The translations under genes were made by a program, and so were the position numbers. The notes beneath the pieces are model-generated. The model did not search any database. It was not told where the DNA came from and saw nothing but the letters and a program-made list of their open reading frames with translations. Below, in pieces: positions 1 to 13,400 of a DNA stretch of 64,000 bases (positions are counted from its first letter, which is position 1; each line of letters begins with the position of its first letter). Source of the stretch: Polytrichum commune (taxonomy: Eukaryota > Streptophyta > Polytrichopsida > Polytrichales > Polytrichaceae); NCBI GenBank assembly GCA_950295325.1, contig OX485804.1, positions 28,768,001-28,832,000 of the forward strand, read 5' to 3'.

Positions 1-154
1 AGGTATGTTTAGAAATATGTCCAAATACTACTTCATGCTTTGTTAGAAGACAGCAAGGGGGGAAATTTTCACTTCGGTTAACTATTACAACCTTCTTCTC
101 TCTCTTGAAATTGGAAACGGCAGTTCTTTACTGGATTTCCTCTTTTTGCTGTAG

Positions 155-1042
155 TTTTACTCTGATGAAAATAAATCATCAATGGAGCGTCACAAGCTAG
201 ATCTGCAGAAAGTGAGGGAGGAATACCGCATTCATGAGGCAGACTGTGGGTCTTCACAAGTGCAAAGTAAACCTCTCTTATCCATACTTCTCCTTTTAAA
301 ATTGTCGAGTTTTTTCTGATACAGTGTGATGTAATGTCATGTGGGGGAAATGCTTTTTGTGATGTCAGTGGCAAGACACTTGTCAGACTTGTCTGGATAG
401 CCATTTGCACCAACAGAGTAATTTTGTAAATATCCATCAGCAAACTGCAATTGGGTGCCTCCGTACAAAGTTTTACAGAGATAGACTGGATGAAAACTTT
501 GATTGTTATAATGACAGCTTTACAATTAGGTCAGTGATGATAGGGATTGTTGGACAATCCTTTAGGGATAAAGAAACACCATATCTGACATACTTATGAT
601 GTTCAATGCAGTTGCTCTTCTTACAGCTAAGATCAAATATATGGCTGACCACATGAAGACTCACAAAAAGGTGTGGCTCGTACTGGTGTTTTTGTTAAAA
701 TATGACACCAGTATTGCAAAACTTTGTGATCGTGTGTGTTCCAGTTTAGGTAATTGTATCTGTTATCAGTACTTTTATTCACACTGAAAGTTTTCATCTG
801 CTGCCTAGGGATTCACTTTATCACCACATATAGTTTCTAGTTTTGTGCATTTCCATACTAAGTTACATATTGACGAGTTTGTCATTTCTATGATTCAGGA
901 TCTGCATTCACGAAAGGGTCTACAGGGGATGATTGAGCAACGGAAAAAGCTATTGAAATACTTGCGGCGAACTGATTGGGATGCATACTGTATTCTTATC
1001 ACAAGATTAGGGCTACGAGACAAACCAAATGAAACAAGATAG
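155..1042 (+). CDS. Organellar 30S ribosomal protein uS15, 3' part (nuclear gene, partial)
   Basis: This is the C-terminal part of a bacterial-type uS15, a primary 16S-type rRNA binder of the mitochondrial or plastid small subunit. Three exons splice in frame: 155-266, 612-670 and 899-1042 (stop TAG), giving 104 residues. The first acceptor follows a long pyrimidine tract, and the donors are GTAAAC and GTGTGG. The family signature is clear: CGSSQVQIALLTAKI (compare GSPEVQVALLT), then DHMKTHKKDLHSRKGL, then RKKLLKYLRRTDWDAYC and a tail LGLRDKP. Upstream exons lie outside the window; bases 1-2 followed by GTATGT look like the end of the preceding exon. The mature core resembles plant mitochondrial S15 more than plastid-encoded S15, but without the N-terminal targeting peptide the organelle cannot be decided. 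Family assignment is firm; the exon 155 start relies on the splice signal alone. Confidence 0.88.
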
Positions 1043-2084
1043 ACCATTTTGACAAATTTTCACATATCCAGTTACCTCGAAATAGGTGTTGGAAGATGGG
1101 TCAGAGTGCATCATTGTATATGAAATCTGACACACATCATCTGTAACAGGTGTATGTTCTTATCACTTTGAAGCTGTCCTTCCTTTTGCTTGATTGTGGT
1201 GCTTAATATTGTCCATTTTTGTTGGATCTCTTACCTTGTAACTAAATGTCTTTGGACCTTTGACATGTGCTTCATTTCAAAAAGGGTTCAATCTTTTACA
1301 TGTTGCCTACTTTAAATTCTTTAAACAGCCCAATGTACTGTGGACTAGGCTATAAAATTTGTTTATTGTGCAGCGTGATTGCTTTGAAGGAAATTTCTAG
1401 TGAAGTACTTGAAACTTTGTTTAAAACCAGACTCTGCATTCTAGAATAATCAACCTGTAAATGCCCAAGACACCTTGCTTATCACAAATTTTTAATCCTT
1501 CAACAACATATATAATTTTGGAAGTCACTTACTGTCTTTCTCCTATTATGATTATTCTAATATTTACAGTATAGCTATTGGAGTCCTATACACCTCCAAC
1601 AAATGAATTCCAAGAATCCAAGACCAGACTTCTTAATTAGTCTTTGAAATGGCTGTTTTTCTTTCCTTTGTATCCTCATTATTCATGGGAGGATAACCTG
1701 ATAATCTCTGCTGACCTGTGATAACTGCAATTCATTGTCAAAGGTGATCAAACACGTCAAATTGAGTCTCATGAATTTTTACTGTAGCAGGGACTCTTGT
1801 TTGTCAATTCTTGAAAACTTGCAAAATTGCTCTTTTGATGCAAGAGTACCAAACCAAATGCAATGTCATGTTGTATTTGAATGTCCAAAAAAAATAAAAA
1901 ATGCTTGTTTTCAGTTCGCTTTTGAACTATTGATGAAATCCTTGGAATTTACATTTGAGCCTTTCTCAACTACACAATAAAATGTAAATTCCATTTCAAT
2001 AAATGTTGATCAATCTCCACTCCTTTAGGGAGATGCTTTCTTCCTATCTCCCTATCTCTAGAGATAATAGATTATGTCAATTTT

Positions 2085-2260
2085 TTTTAATTGTGTAGTT
2101 GAAAATGAGGCACACTTTGTGTTGGAGTGTACCCCATATAACTCCATAAGAGATAAGTTTAAATCACTATTTGAGAGTGTAGTATTAGGGAGTCTCAATT
2201 CTTTCTTTCAAGTGGACCATCAAGTATTGACTTCTTTCTCATGGAGGCTATTGTAGTGCC
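2085..2260 (+). mobile_element. LINE-like reverse-transcriptase 3' fragment
   Basis: A decayed piece encodes NCVVENEAHFVLEC followed by PYNSIRDKFKSLF and LGSLNSFFQ, the short cysteine-containing tail found downstream of the reverse-transcriptase domain in plant non-LTR elements. The DNA coding for the last motif recurs near 40615, 50590 and 55100, all on the plus strand, so this is a dispersed family. No upstream RT domain survives here. Confidence 0.6.
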
Positions 2261-4085
2261 GATTATTGGATCTTGCCCTTGGAACGGGCCTTTATTCTCA
2301 CAATGCCCCTGCTCTAGTGCATATCTACCATAAAATATCATATCTCAGCCAAAAAGGTTGACACTAACTTTGGACACTTGCAAAGGCTTAATTATCTAGT
2401 TACCAACTACACTATACATATTTTCTGTCTAGCGGTTGCAGATATGTATTTTCTGTCTAGTGGTTGCAGATATGTGGGCCTTATGTGTTCACTCTTCATA
2501 AGAAAATACCTATGTTTCAGTGTTATGTGGCAAGGCTTGTAATTATGAATGAACATCACTAAGATGTGTTGTTACAATGACACTCGACTAAGTTATATAC
2601 TTAAAATATAAACACCACTCTTAAGTTGTAATAATGTGGAGGACCAATGCAATCACTTCAAAAGAAAAGATTCTTTACTTTGATTGCTTTTAGTTTTTGC
2701 ATCTCAAATTGATAATCTTTGCAATCCAGAATTACTAATTACATGAGACAATTGCAATCTGATCCAACACTCAAATTGGCTTGTGGGGTTGGAAGTGCTC
2801 ACAATTGGGGCAGACTCATTATGGGTAGGTTCCTGCTACTAATACAACACATTAAGGCTCGTGCTTACCAATATGTACTGATATTTTGATGTGATCTGCT
2901 CTGCCATGCTCTTGATGCTGGATGCCATTCCCATAACTTAGTATACCTATAAATTATAAGTCTTCTACTGGAGGACGACACATGACGGCTCTCTATATTG
3001 TCAGAATTTTATTATGCTCAAAATACGATCACCACGTGGCCACCTTCCACTGTTTGTGTTTCAAGAATTAAAAAATCCCTTGTGGGATTGCCAAAAATCA
3101 GAATCCAACACTTGAGTGCCTTCAGTGCATAATTGCAAGATATTTGACCCCAGTTACTCAAGAATATAAACTTCCTAGATGTACTGCAGTTCTCTCATTT
3201 GCCCATGGCCCTCCACATGGAATACATTGATCGGCAATTGAACCAGTGAATAATATTGGTTGGACACTAAATTAATCATAGAAAAGCTAATGTTACAATA
3301 TGTACAAACACGATATCCAGTAGGAAATTTTTCCTATACAAGATCATAATTCAACCTTTTCCTTTCCGAGTTCTCTGTCCTGAATGGATGGCAGAAGACT
3401 TCTCAGTATTTATCTTTTCACCTTGCCGATCATGAACATGATCCTCAGGTCCTCGGTTGACCTCAATACATAGAGAGCCTTGCCTGCAAGACCAGACCAA
3501 TTTATAGGTGATTAGCACAATTTCTGCATTTGGGTTCAAACTGGGAATGTTGTCATTAATAAGTGCAATCAATTTAACTATGAGCAAATTTGACATGAAT
3601 ATTTGAAGCATGCACTTTGCACCAACTCAGTTAAAACAACCTTGAGTTCAACCAGCTATCTCCAGGTGTAATTTAGAGACCAATTTACATCACACTATCA
3701 ACCTTATTGTTCACCCAACATGCGAATGTTGACCTTGGACTTGAGTTTAATATTACTAATCATTTAAATACGCAAGGTGGTTCAATACTTGATTATTGAG
3801 ATCACTAAGTCTAGTCAAATAGCTTTCTCTTTGATAATACGACACTTGGCCTCATGATCAGAGAGATCTGTAGGATTGTGATGAGGGTAGATCTATGTTT
3901 GGTTGGCAGGTGAGTGCAATATGCTCAAAAAACACAGCCTTCTTCAGAGGCAATTCTAGTGAACACATTGTTGGATAGCATAAAATACGAATAAGAGAAA
4001 TTAGAGTTCGTGGCCATGTCAACATTAACCCAACTGAGCTGTGGTGCACTAGGCTAAATTATTTTTGCATGAAAGATGGAAACTA

Positions 4086-4380
4086 AGGTTATCCTTTGGC
4101 TCATGGGGATTTTCGCCAGGAGTTGCTTCCCTACGATTATCGTTGTTTGTGTGTCCAGAGGTACTGTTTGACTTTGAATGAAGAGCAACCTATTTCAATT
4201 CTCATCTAGGGCCAAACATATTCTAGGATCTCTTGGCATGCCAAAGTAATTTTGACCCATAATGAATTGATATAGAATGTTCTTTGTTCAAACCTCCACA
4301 CTACCTCCAAGCATGCACCAAAAACTTGCCAAACATGGAAGGCGTTCTATGCAAAACAACAAGCTACTCAAGAGAAGTTG
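4086..4380. mobile_element. MITE-like family A copy, 3' flank of kinase gene
   Basis: One terminus begins with GGTTATCCTTT. The interior shares motifs such as CCACACTACCTCCAAGCATG and TTGGCATGCC with the copies at 6488-6845 and 12646-12990. The right end is eroded. It lies just downstream of the kinase stop codon and may contribute to its 3' UTR. Confidence 0.55.
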
Positions 4381-4450
4381 CGTTTACTTAAAGATTACTA
4401 TTTTTTTTCAAGAAAAACAGAATATAATGTTGATGTGCTGGTCAAGCGGT

Positions 4451-7400
4451 TCATTTATTCAGATGGAGCAGATCCCACAGGAAGTGAAGTGAGACAATAT
4501 TTTGTTGACATGACGTCTTGACAGAATCGAAGTACCTAATCATCATCTTTCGTTGTCGCTTGGCAGGAGGCCTTTCGTCGTCCTCATCATAGGCACCCCC
4601 ATTTGCAACCGCACTTGGATCTACTTGACCTATAAATTCTCCACTTGGCCTCCCCGTTTCATGAGAAAGTTCAGACTCATTTGAACCCCTAGTGATGCCC
4701 CCTTGTGCTTGCCAGTCACCTCGATCCTGCATTTCACCAAGAGTCCAGGACTCGGAATGAGAATTACTCATAGACCCTGTAGACATATCATCTGCTCGTG
4801 ATGTTGCACATGGGAAGAGCTGCATCTCACGCAGTGGCTGTTTCTGTTAGACACAATAATAAGAGAATGTCAAATATGTAATCTAATAGAACTATTGCTT
4901 AGTTTAACAAGACTCGGGAGTTGGTTGTTTTGCATGCAACACTTTCCATGTTCAGTAAGTTTTTGGTGCATGCTTGGAGTTGGTAAAAAGGATTGAATTA
5001 AGAACATTCTATATCAGTTTGTTGAGGGCCACACTCATTTAGCACCGGGAAGTTACTCAACATGGAAAGTGTAGCATTCAAAGCAACTAACTCCTGACCA
5101 AAACTCTCTTTAAGTGAGGATAAATTTTATAACCACCTTAACATGTTGTGAATACAGAAAGACAGAATTATCCGTAAAAGCCCCTCAAAGATGGACAAAA
5201 CTTGGAGTTTGGTGCCTCTTTCAGGGACTTCTTTTATTAAGAGCTTGTTAGCTCATCTTGTGCCGGAACCTGAATTTGAAACATACTTTTGATACTTCGT
5301 GGGCCTCCTCTTTCACTTCAATTTTGTTTTTGAGAACTTAAGGAATCTAACATAGGTTTGCCCGTGGGACCCACCACCCTAATTCATGCTTGGCCCAGCT
5401 CGACAACCGGTTTTAATATGACAAGCTAGAACTAATTTTTTTTTAGCCCAGCCCACTCTTTTGGCATGTCTTTTCAGGCTTGAAAAAAATTGGGTGACTT
5501 TATGCATAAGCTCTCAAACTTACCTTTTGGTGAAGGCACCCAGGAACAAACTCTATTGCTGAGACTATCCCACTTCACTTTAAACGAGAGCTTTATGGCC
5601 AAAGGGACCATGGTGAGTCTGAATCTGAATGGGTAAATAACCTACATCGAGTCCTACATGGCATGTAATGGATACTGTTTCATGGAGTACTGGATTATGT
5701 GTCAGCCCACCTCAAACAGATGGGTCTAATACAAAACCAGGAGACCACAACACTTTAAAATCCCACAACCCTTGATATGTTAACACTTATTGTGTGGAAA
5801 TGCCCACATGAATAGGATGGTATGAAATATCATTCAGTTGAGAGCGCGGTCACATATGTCTTCACGCTACACGTGAAGCCTGTGACCACACAGTAATCAA
5901 TTTCAGTTGTCCATGGTATGGTTTTCGAATGTGTTTCAAGGGCCCTCACGATTTCATGGTCATAGTGTACAGTGGCCCTTATGTTCTGGATGAAGGTGGT
6001 TCTGACATTGACATTAGGCTTTCTGAATGTTCTCCAAAAAACAGCCTTCCTGCTTCCTACTAAATAAGAGTAATTAAAATAATACCTGAACGATTACAGC
6101 AGGACCCGGCTGCATCAATCGCATAGTTCCATTGAACATTCCATTAGTTGCAAGATTGCGCAAGGTCATTCGGTGCAAGTCAGTCTTGGCCTGCTGTTGT
6201 TCTACTTCACATTGCAGCAACTTCTCAAGCTTCAGTTTGCCACCGTCCTGGTGGTTGGTGGACATTTCCAGCTCTCTCTGCACATGGTATGCAGATAGAT
6301 GTGTTAGAAGATTGGTGTTTGCTGCATGTTTAAATTTAAATTTTATATAAAAATGAGTACACTAAGAAAATTGTTACATCCACACTTTGTAATGAAAAGG
6401 TCAAATACTACGGAATTTGAGAAATATTGCCTTCAACAATAATGAACCATTTTAGTGTACCTGGGTACCTCATGTTTCATTCACAGAACAGTTATCCTTT
6501 AACTTAATGGGACTTTTCATCAGAGTTGGTTCCCTGTGATTTCCTATTGGTTGTTTTGCATACAAAATCATTGATTTCTTTCCACTTGTGGTGCATGCTT
6601 GGAGGTAGTGCTTGAATTTGAATAAAAATGAGCCTATTCTGGTTCATTAAGGGCCAAACTCATTTCAGCACGTCTTGGCATGCCAGAAATGAGTTTGACC
6701 CTCAATTAACCGACACAAAATGTTATTTGTTCAAACCTCCACACTACCTCCAAGCATGCACCGAAAACCTACCAAACATGAAAGGTGTTATAAACAAGAC
6801 AACCAACTCTACACCAAAAGTTCATTGAGTTGAAGGATAACTCTATTGTACCATTGTAACCATGAATCCCCACCATCATGTGATGCAAATTTTGTTTTTC
6901 TAATCCCATCTTGGATCCTGTAACTACACTGTTTTGTATAATTTGTGTAGTTTACCATTCGGAGTTACACGTTGCTATAACATTTTACCAACATTATCGA
7001 TTTTTACCAACTAACTTATATCATATTCTACGCTGTGTATAATAATTACTTATATTATTCGGGCAAACAATGATACTCAACAAAATGTTATAGCTATGTG
7101 TAACTCCAAATGGTAACCCACACTAATTAGACAATACAATGTAACTTTCTAAAAGTGCTCAACATAGAAATTACCACATTACATAATTATGTCGCCTGCT
7201 TATCCCAAAGAAAGGTTGTAGATGTTTGAGGTCTTACCTCCAGAAGACCAAGAGCTACAGCAGGTTCTCTGATTTTCCATACAGGATGATCAGGCAGCTC
7301 TGCAGGACCCCTCCTACCCAATGGCAATGGTGGGTTCTCTAATGTTTTGTTCAGACCTTTGAACTGCAAAAAGTTCATCCAGTTTGTCATCAGTCCAGAA

Positions 7401-10400
7401 ATGAATGACACATCATTTCTGTACATTGTTTTCAAATGATACACTTCTTAGAACTATTGTGGACACTTTGGCGAGTTTGGGTACTTAAGAGTGATCTGAT
7501 TTACATGCTGATTGTCTTCTTGGATTAGAAATTCAAAGTGGATACGGAAACCAGCAACGCAGCTCATAATATTTGTATGAAATCTCAATTTCTTACAGGT
7601 GGTAAGTTCCAATGACCCATTGTGGTTGCATAGGAGCATCCATTTGTGGTACCCATCTTGGTCATGCCCCACCTTTTGCATGTAATAATATGCTTCTTGA
7701 ATAATCTATTATTATACTTCTTGCCTAAGCTCCTCGTGATTGTGAGAATTTGGGACCCACAAGTTATGTGCCATGCTTTGCTTCCAATGCCATATATACA
7801 GTTAATTGAAGTCTAAAATTGGCAAAACATGGCCTTACCTGTATTGGAGCCCCCATCCACTTATGTCATGGTGTGTTACATGGAGGACTTGCTGTGTGTG
7901 CACATAGGTCATGCTATACCTCCACTTTATTTTTGATTTTTTTGGACCATTTAACATATGCTTCATGTCCAATACCCTTAATTTCAAGTGTCCACAATAG
8001 GTCACATACCGGAATAGGTGCACCTCCCATTTTGGTGAAATTAAGGGAAGGTGTTTTACTTTGGTTGAAGGCACCTAAGATAATGCTCTCAAAAGTTTGA
8101 CAAGGAGTCTTAATATAACTATCTCTTGGCCAAAGTCAAACACCTCCACTTCAATTCACCAAAACTTGGGGTTCCTACATCACTTGACCTCTCAAACATT
8201 TTAAATTGTCAACAGTGGGGCGAAACTCCCTACCAGAACATGAGTTTTTGAGAGGTAATAAGGATAACTCTATTTCCAAAGTTTGGGCTCCTGGGCAGGT
8301 TTACTGGTTTCATTCAGTTTTAAGAGCCTGCATGTTAGCAACAACAGGTGTAACGAGTGAAAGAAGATAAACACTACAACCACTTACTATTAGTTACACT
8401 TTTCTCTGTCTTTTAATTTTGTGCATAGGCACACAAAACTCCCCTCGACCCACCCAGAGTTAGGCAGAGGCTACAAAATGGAAGAAAAATGAAATTTAAG
8501 AGACTGTAGACTTACATAAGTGTGGAAAAGCGCCTCATCTGCAGTGCAGCGCCTTTGTGGGGCAAATGCTAACATGCGTTGCAGGAGATCAAGCGCATCA
8601 TCCTCAACAAACCCCGATAATTGTTTCACAACATTCCCTGCCTGCATCCATAGTCATGTGTCAATCCTTGAGGTGAAGAGACATATAAAGTTTTTTGTGA
8701 TTAATCAGGATCAATGCTGCTTGTGGAATGGAACTTGTACAACACCAGAGTAGCTCTTATGTTTTCCTGCCTCAAAAACTTTAATTGCTTTTCATCCATC
8801 AGTCAACTGAAAATAGTGCAGAGCACGACAAAGATAGTTGGCAATCAAGTGAAATTTAAAAACAAGGAATTCGTTTTTAAATAGACTTGAAGACAAGGGA
8901 GTGCAATCTTGAGCATATACTCTGGCTTCGAACTTTTAATTGACCAGAGGAAACTTAGCATTTTCTCAACTTACATCCCCAAAGACAGTGTGCAAATCAT
9001 TAACTTATGACAGTACAAAGAAGACCTCACCCTTCCTGGAACTTTCTTCAGGTATGCTCGCCAATGTTCGCTGGGGACACTTTCAATGTCTTTCCAGCAC
9101 GGTGTTCCAATCACGTCAAAGATAACATCCATCTGCAAAACGTGCACTATAGTATAAAGAAATCTGAACAGGAATTCCAGAGAAGTCCTTAGGCCCCTAT
9201 ACTAAAGATGTTGAGAGCTCGAAGGAAGGAGCCTTCATATTGGCCGAGCTCTCATTTTATGACCCCAAGCCAATGGGCTTTTAAGCATTCTTTGGCTCGT
9301 CATAAAAGCATCTTTGTTTCCTATCATTCCCCCCTTTAAATATCACTTTAAGAATGGACACTTTACACTTGCTCAAACTATTGGGAGCTTGAAAGTTTGT
9401 CAAGCTTTCAATAGTTTGAGCGTTGAATGAAAGCTTGTCATCTCCAAGTATCAAACTGCCGATAATTGTAAGTTCAAGATCTCAACTCGAGTCTAGTGTA
9501 AAGCGACTAAATTCAGCGACCAGAGCTTCCACTGACACCACAACAAGTGTATTAAGTAAACAAGAAAAGGACCTTAAAAAAGCCCTGGTTGGGCTCAGAC
9601 GCATATGAATTCAAGCTCACAAGAACCAACACCTAGCAGGAAGAATGAAACACTTCACAAGAGCAAGGGCAGCAGTGTAGGCGTTATGTTTCAGGTACCT
9701 GTTCGTGTAGCTCTGACGTTATGTCATTATTATACGATTCACCATCCAATGGAGTATTTGGCTCACCTCTGGACACAAAATAGAACCTCAGTACACATGC
9801 ATGCTAGTAGCTCAAATAGGGCAATCTTTAGTACTTAATTGATGCCTGCTGCTAAAAGATGAAAGTAAACACTTTCAAGAGTCTCACAACACATGATCAT
9901 CAAGTGTTGCAAATAGTCCTATTAGTGTGGAACACAGTAATTTTCAGCCCATGCCAAATCTCCAGTTTAAATTTAGTGTGGGTCACATTAACTGTTTTTG
10001 GAGGAGATTGATATGGGTGACTACATTATTTTATGCTACTTTTGTCCTTAACTAATACTAAAGGTGTTGGTTGGAAGTCTCCAGGAAGACTTAGGGGAAG
10101 AAGTGGGGTCTTGGGCCAAAATTATTTAAACCCTGACTAGATGATTAGAGTGGCCTACATTAAAAAAGCTCCACATTAATATGACAATATATTGTAGCTG
10201 TCCATTTGTAGTAAAATAATTTTACTGACTCTGGTCGGTAATTTTGTCAAATATCAGGAAAATCCTGGGTATTGATTAAATGGAAATTGGCAAGCATACC
10301 GCACACCAAAGAGAGGCTTGGCTGGTGGGCCACGTTGGTGAGGACGACTTTGTCTCATAAGAAGTTCCTGAACACCAAGTAACAAGAAAGTGAAAATCAA

Positions 10401-13400
10401 AAGGCAGGAAAGATGACTAACTCAACATAACTCTGATAACGAAACTTGTCACATAGGCCCTTTGATTACAACAAAGGATTAAAATAGCTTACCCAGAATA
10501 TACAGCCAACCGACCACCTGCCACAAACCAACCACAAGCAAGGAACACAACAGTGAGTTCCTGATACTCCCTCCATTTCCTACCATATAAGATTTATTGC
10601 TAGCATCATACTGATTCATTGCTTAGTCATGGGAGACAGAAAGATTGATCAGACACTGTGTGTACTAGGTACACCATATAAATATCATATGTTAAAAAGA
10701 CAAAGCATGCACAACAATGTCAAAAATTACATACAACACGTGCAAAGTCTTGTGGAAACGCTGCATTCCAAACATGAAGTTCTTACACATCGATGGCAGA
10801 TGAATATTGGCCCTGTGACATGATCACCTCTGGTGCACGGTGGCTTGGAGTTACTACCTACACAAGTGTAAGCATGTTCTGCATCAGTGGAATGAAAAAC
10901 GATACCTCACATGTTTACAAATACAAAGTCAAAAGTCATATATTAGACTGGAAGGTGGTCTTTCCAAACAAATTATTTATCATACAGCACCTTGCAATGA
11001 CATCACTAACACATGCACAGGAACTCTAAGTTGATCTTAACTCCACCCTCTGATAAACAAAGACCCAGCCAACCAGAACAATGTCCATCCTCACACAGAA
11101 CAATCTATGTGAAGGGCCTTATATTCTACCGAACATTGTTTTCCTGACATCATTCCCATCAATCCCAACCAAATATCAACAGTGGTTACAGGTACTTTAC
11201 CATTGCACCTCCTCAAAGTTCCTACAAAATTATCCACCTAGGTGCGACTTGAGCAATTTCATATCAAAACATCCACTTACTGTCTTGGTGTATTGCCTGG
11301 TCAGAACTGGTTTTCTCTTGCTCTTCCCTGTAGTTGATTTTGCATCCATATAAGGTGATGTCTGCTTCAGAAGACAAACCATCAGCCCTTTATCCCTCCC
11401 ACATATACTATAGCAGGTTTAATTTAATGCATCCTTGTTGGGTAGCATACTGTCTTGGCGAACTCCACACACCATGAGAGATATAGAGGTAAGTGAATCT
11501 ACAATGGCGAAACTTCAAATCTGCTGCAAAATATTTACAGCACTTATTGGCCGCAAAAAATACGGATTCGCTGAGACAGTAAAGGAATCACACACCTCCA
11601 ATGAAGACCGAGAAAGTCCAAAATCGCACAATTTCACTTGCAAGTTTGCTGTCAGCAGCACATTCTCGGACTTGATATCTCTGTCAACAAGAAAATAGCC
11701 TTCCCCCATCAATATCAAGCTCCTTGATAGAATCTAAAGCCATAGAGGACTTAATATCACATTATGGGCCTCAAGATGTCATACGAAGGGGTGAAAGGTT
11801 ACTTCTTGATGAGTTTGGCTTACAGCGTAAAAAGTAACCCTATCTAGAATTATCCCAATTATCATATGCAGTATTTCCAATTGAATCATACTTGTGTGTA
11901 GGATTATAGTGAGATTTTTGAGCTCGAATACTTGATCTAGACTAAAGTAGATACCACATATATCTAATTACAAATGACTTTCAATTCATTTCCTCTTAAA
12001 AGGTTGTGCTAAATAAAAGTTCAATAACATAGAACATATAAAATATTGTGTCAATGCTTGTTAGGGGTTGTACAATCGTCATGTATCTCATACAAACACA
12101 CTCTGGCCTTTCAAGGGGTTCGAAATCCTCTATAATAATCATTTGGGAATCATATTGAAGACCTTGAGTATCTATTTATCACTACGGAGAAAGTATCACC
12201 TGTGCCACACATGGCATGAGTGCATGTAGTGAACTGCAACAAGCAGCTGCCAGATGAGAATTCGCACCATATCACCTGTCAATGGCTCCACTTGGTGATA
12301 CAAGTCTCCCCTGCAAATTTATAATTCCACTCCCTCCTATCAATAAGCATCTTCCACCTTACTGTTGCAGCACACTAATCTGTATTACGGCCTATACAGA
12401 TGCATATGAGGCTTTCAAACGAGACGTACAGTGCAGACATGTAGATTGTGAGTTCCTACCGCTCTGCAAATTCAGTAGCAATGTAGAGGTCGGTGGAGTC
12501 GCCTTTCTCAAGATTCTTTGCTACGAACACATCTGTAACTGTTACATGCAACATCCACACCCTCATCAGTTGAAAAATTCACCCAAAAACCAAAGTCGGG
12601 CTGGCAGCCATATCTACCTCATCAGTGTTGTGACCAACACAACAGTAGAGTTATCCTCTAACTCAACATGACTTTTGGTCAGGAGTTGGTTGGTTTGCAT
12701 GCAAGACCTTCCATGTTCAGTAAGTTTTCAGTGCATGCTTGGAGGTAGTGTGGAGGTTTGAAATAAGAACATTCTATATCCATTTATGGTGGGTCAAACT
12801 CATTTTGGTATGCCAAGAGGTCCTAAAATGAGATTGGCCCTCAATGTATCGAATGTTGCTCTTCATTCAGATTCAAACACTACCTTCGAGCATGCACCAC
12901 AAATGAAAAGTGTTTATTGATATTCTCTGCAAAACAACTTATGAAAAATCACCGCGGACCAACTCCCAACTGAGCTAAAGAATAACTCTACCTAATCACA
13001 TGTTTACAGAACGGACGGATATAAAACTTTGACAGCAGGCGTTGCAACACAACTCACGTGAGATGATGTATGGGTGGATCAGACGTCGCATGATGCACAC
13101 TTCACGAAGTACCCGCTTGGCGAGCATTTGACAGAAAAATACATCTGGAACTCTCTGTTTCCAATAGAACACTGTTGTCATTCAAACTGCAGTATACACA
13201 TCAGGTGAAACGACAGACTCAACTTCTGAAGCCGTGAACATTACTTTAGCCAGATTCAATCTCTATACAACCACTGCTCCCCTCCAATTAGGTTATTCTT
13301 TATGAATTTATTCCTCCATTGAAGTCTTTTAGCATAGCTGTTTTGCGGAGATTACTCCAATACGTACGTGCAGGTCATAAAATGTAAGTGCTCCCATTAC

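Larger units (their letters stand above)
1043..4450. other. Spacer between uS15 and the kinase gene, with element fragments
   Basis: AT-rich spacer with no gene I can support. It holds a LINE-like fragment (about 2085-2260) and the start of a MITE-like copy (about 4086-4380) just beyond the kinase stop codon. AATAAA motifs near 1976-2003 could serve polyadenylation of the uS15 gene, though they are far downstream of its stop. Confidence 0.5.
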
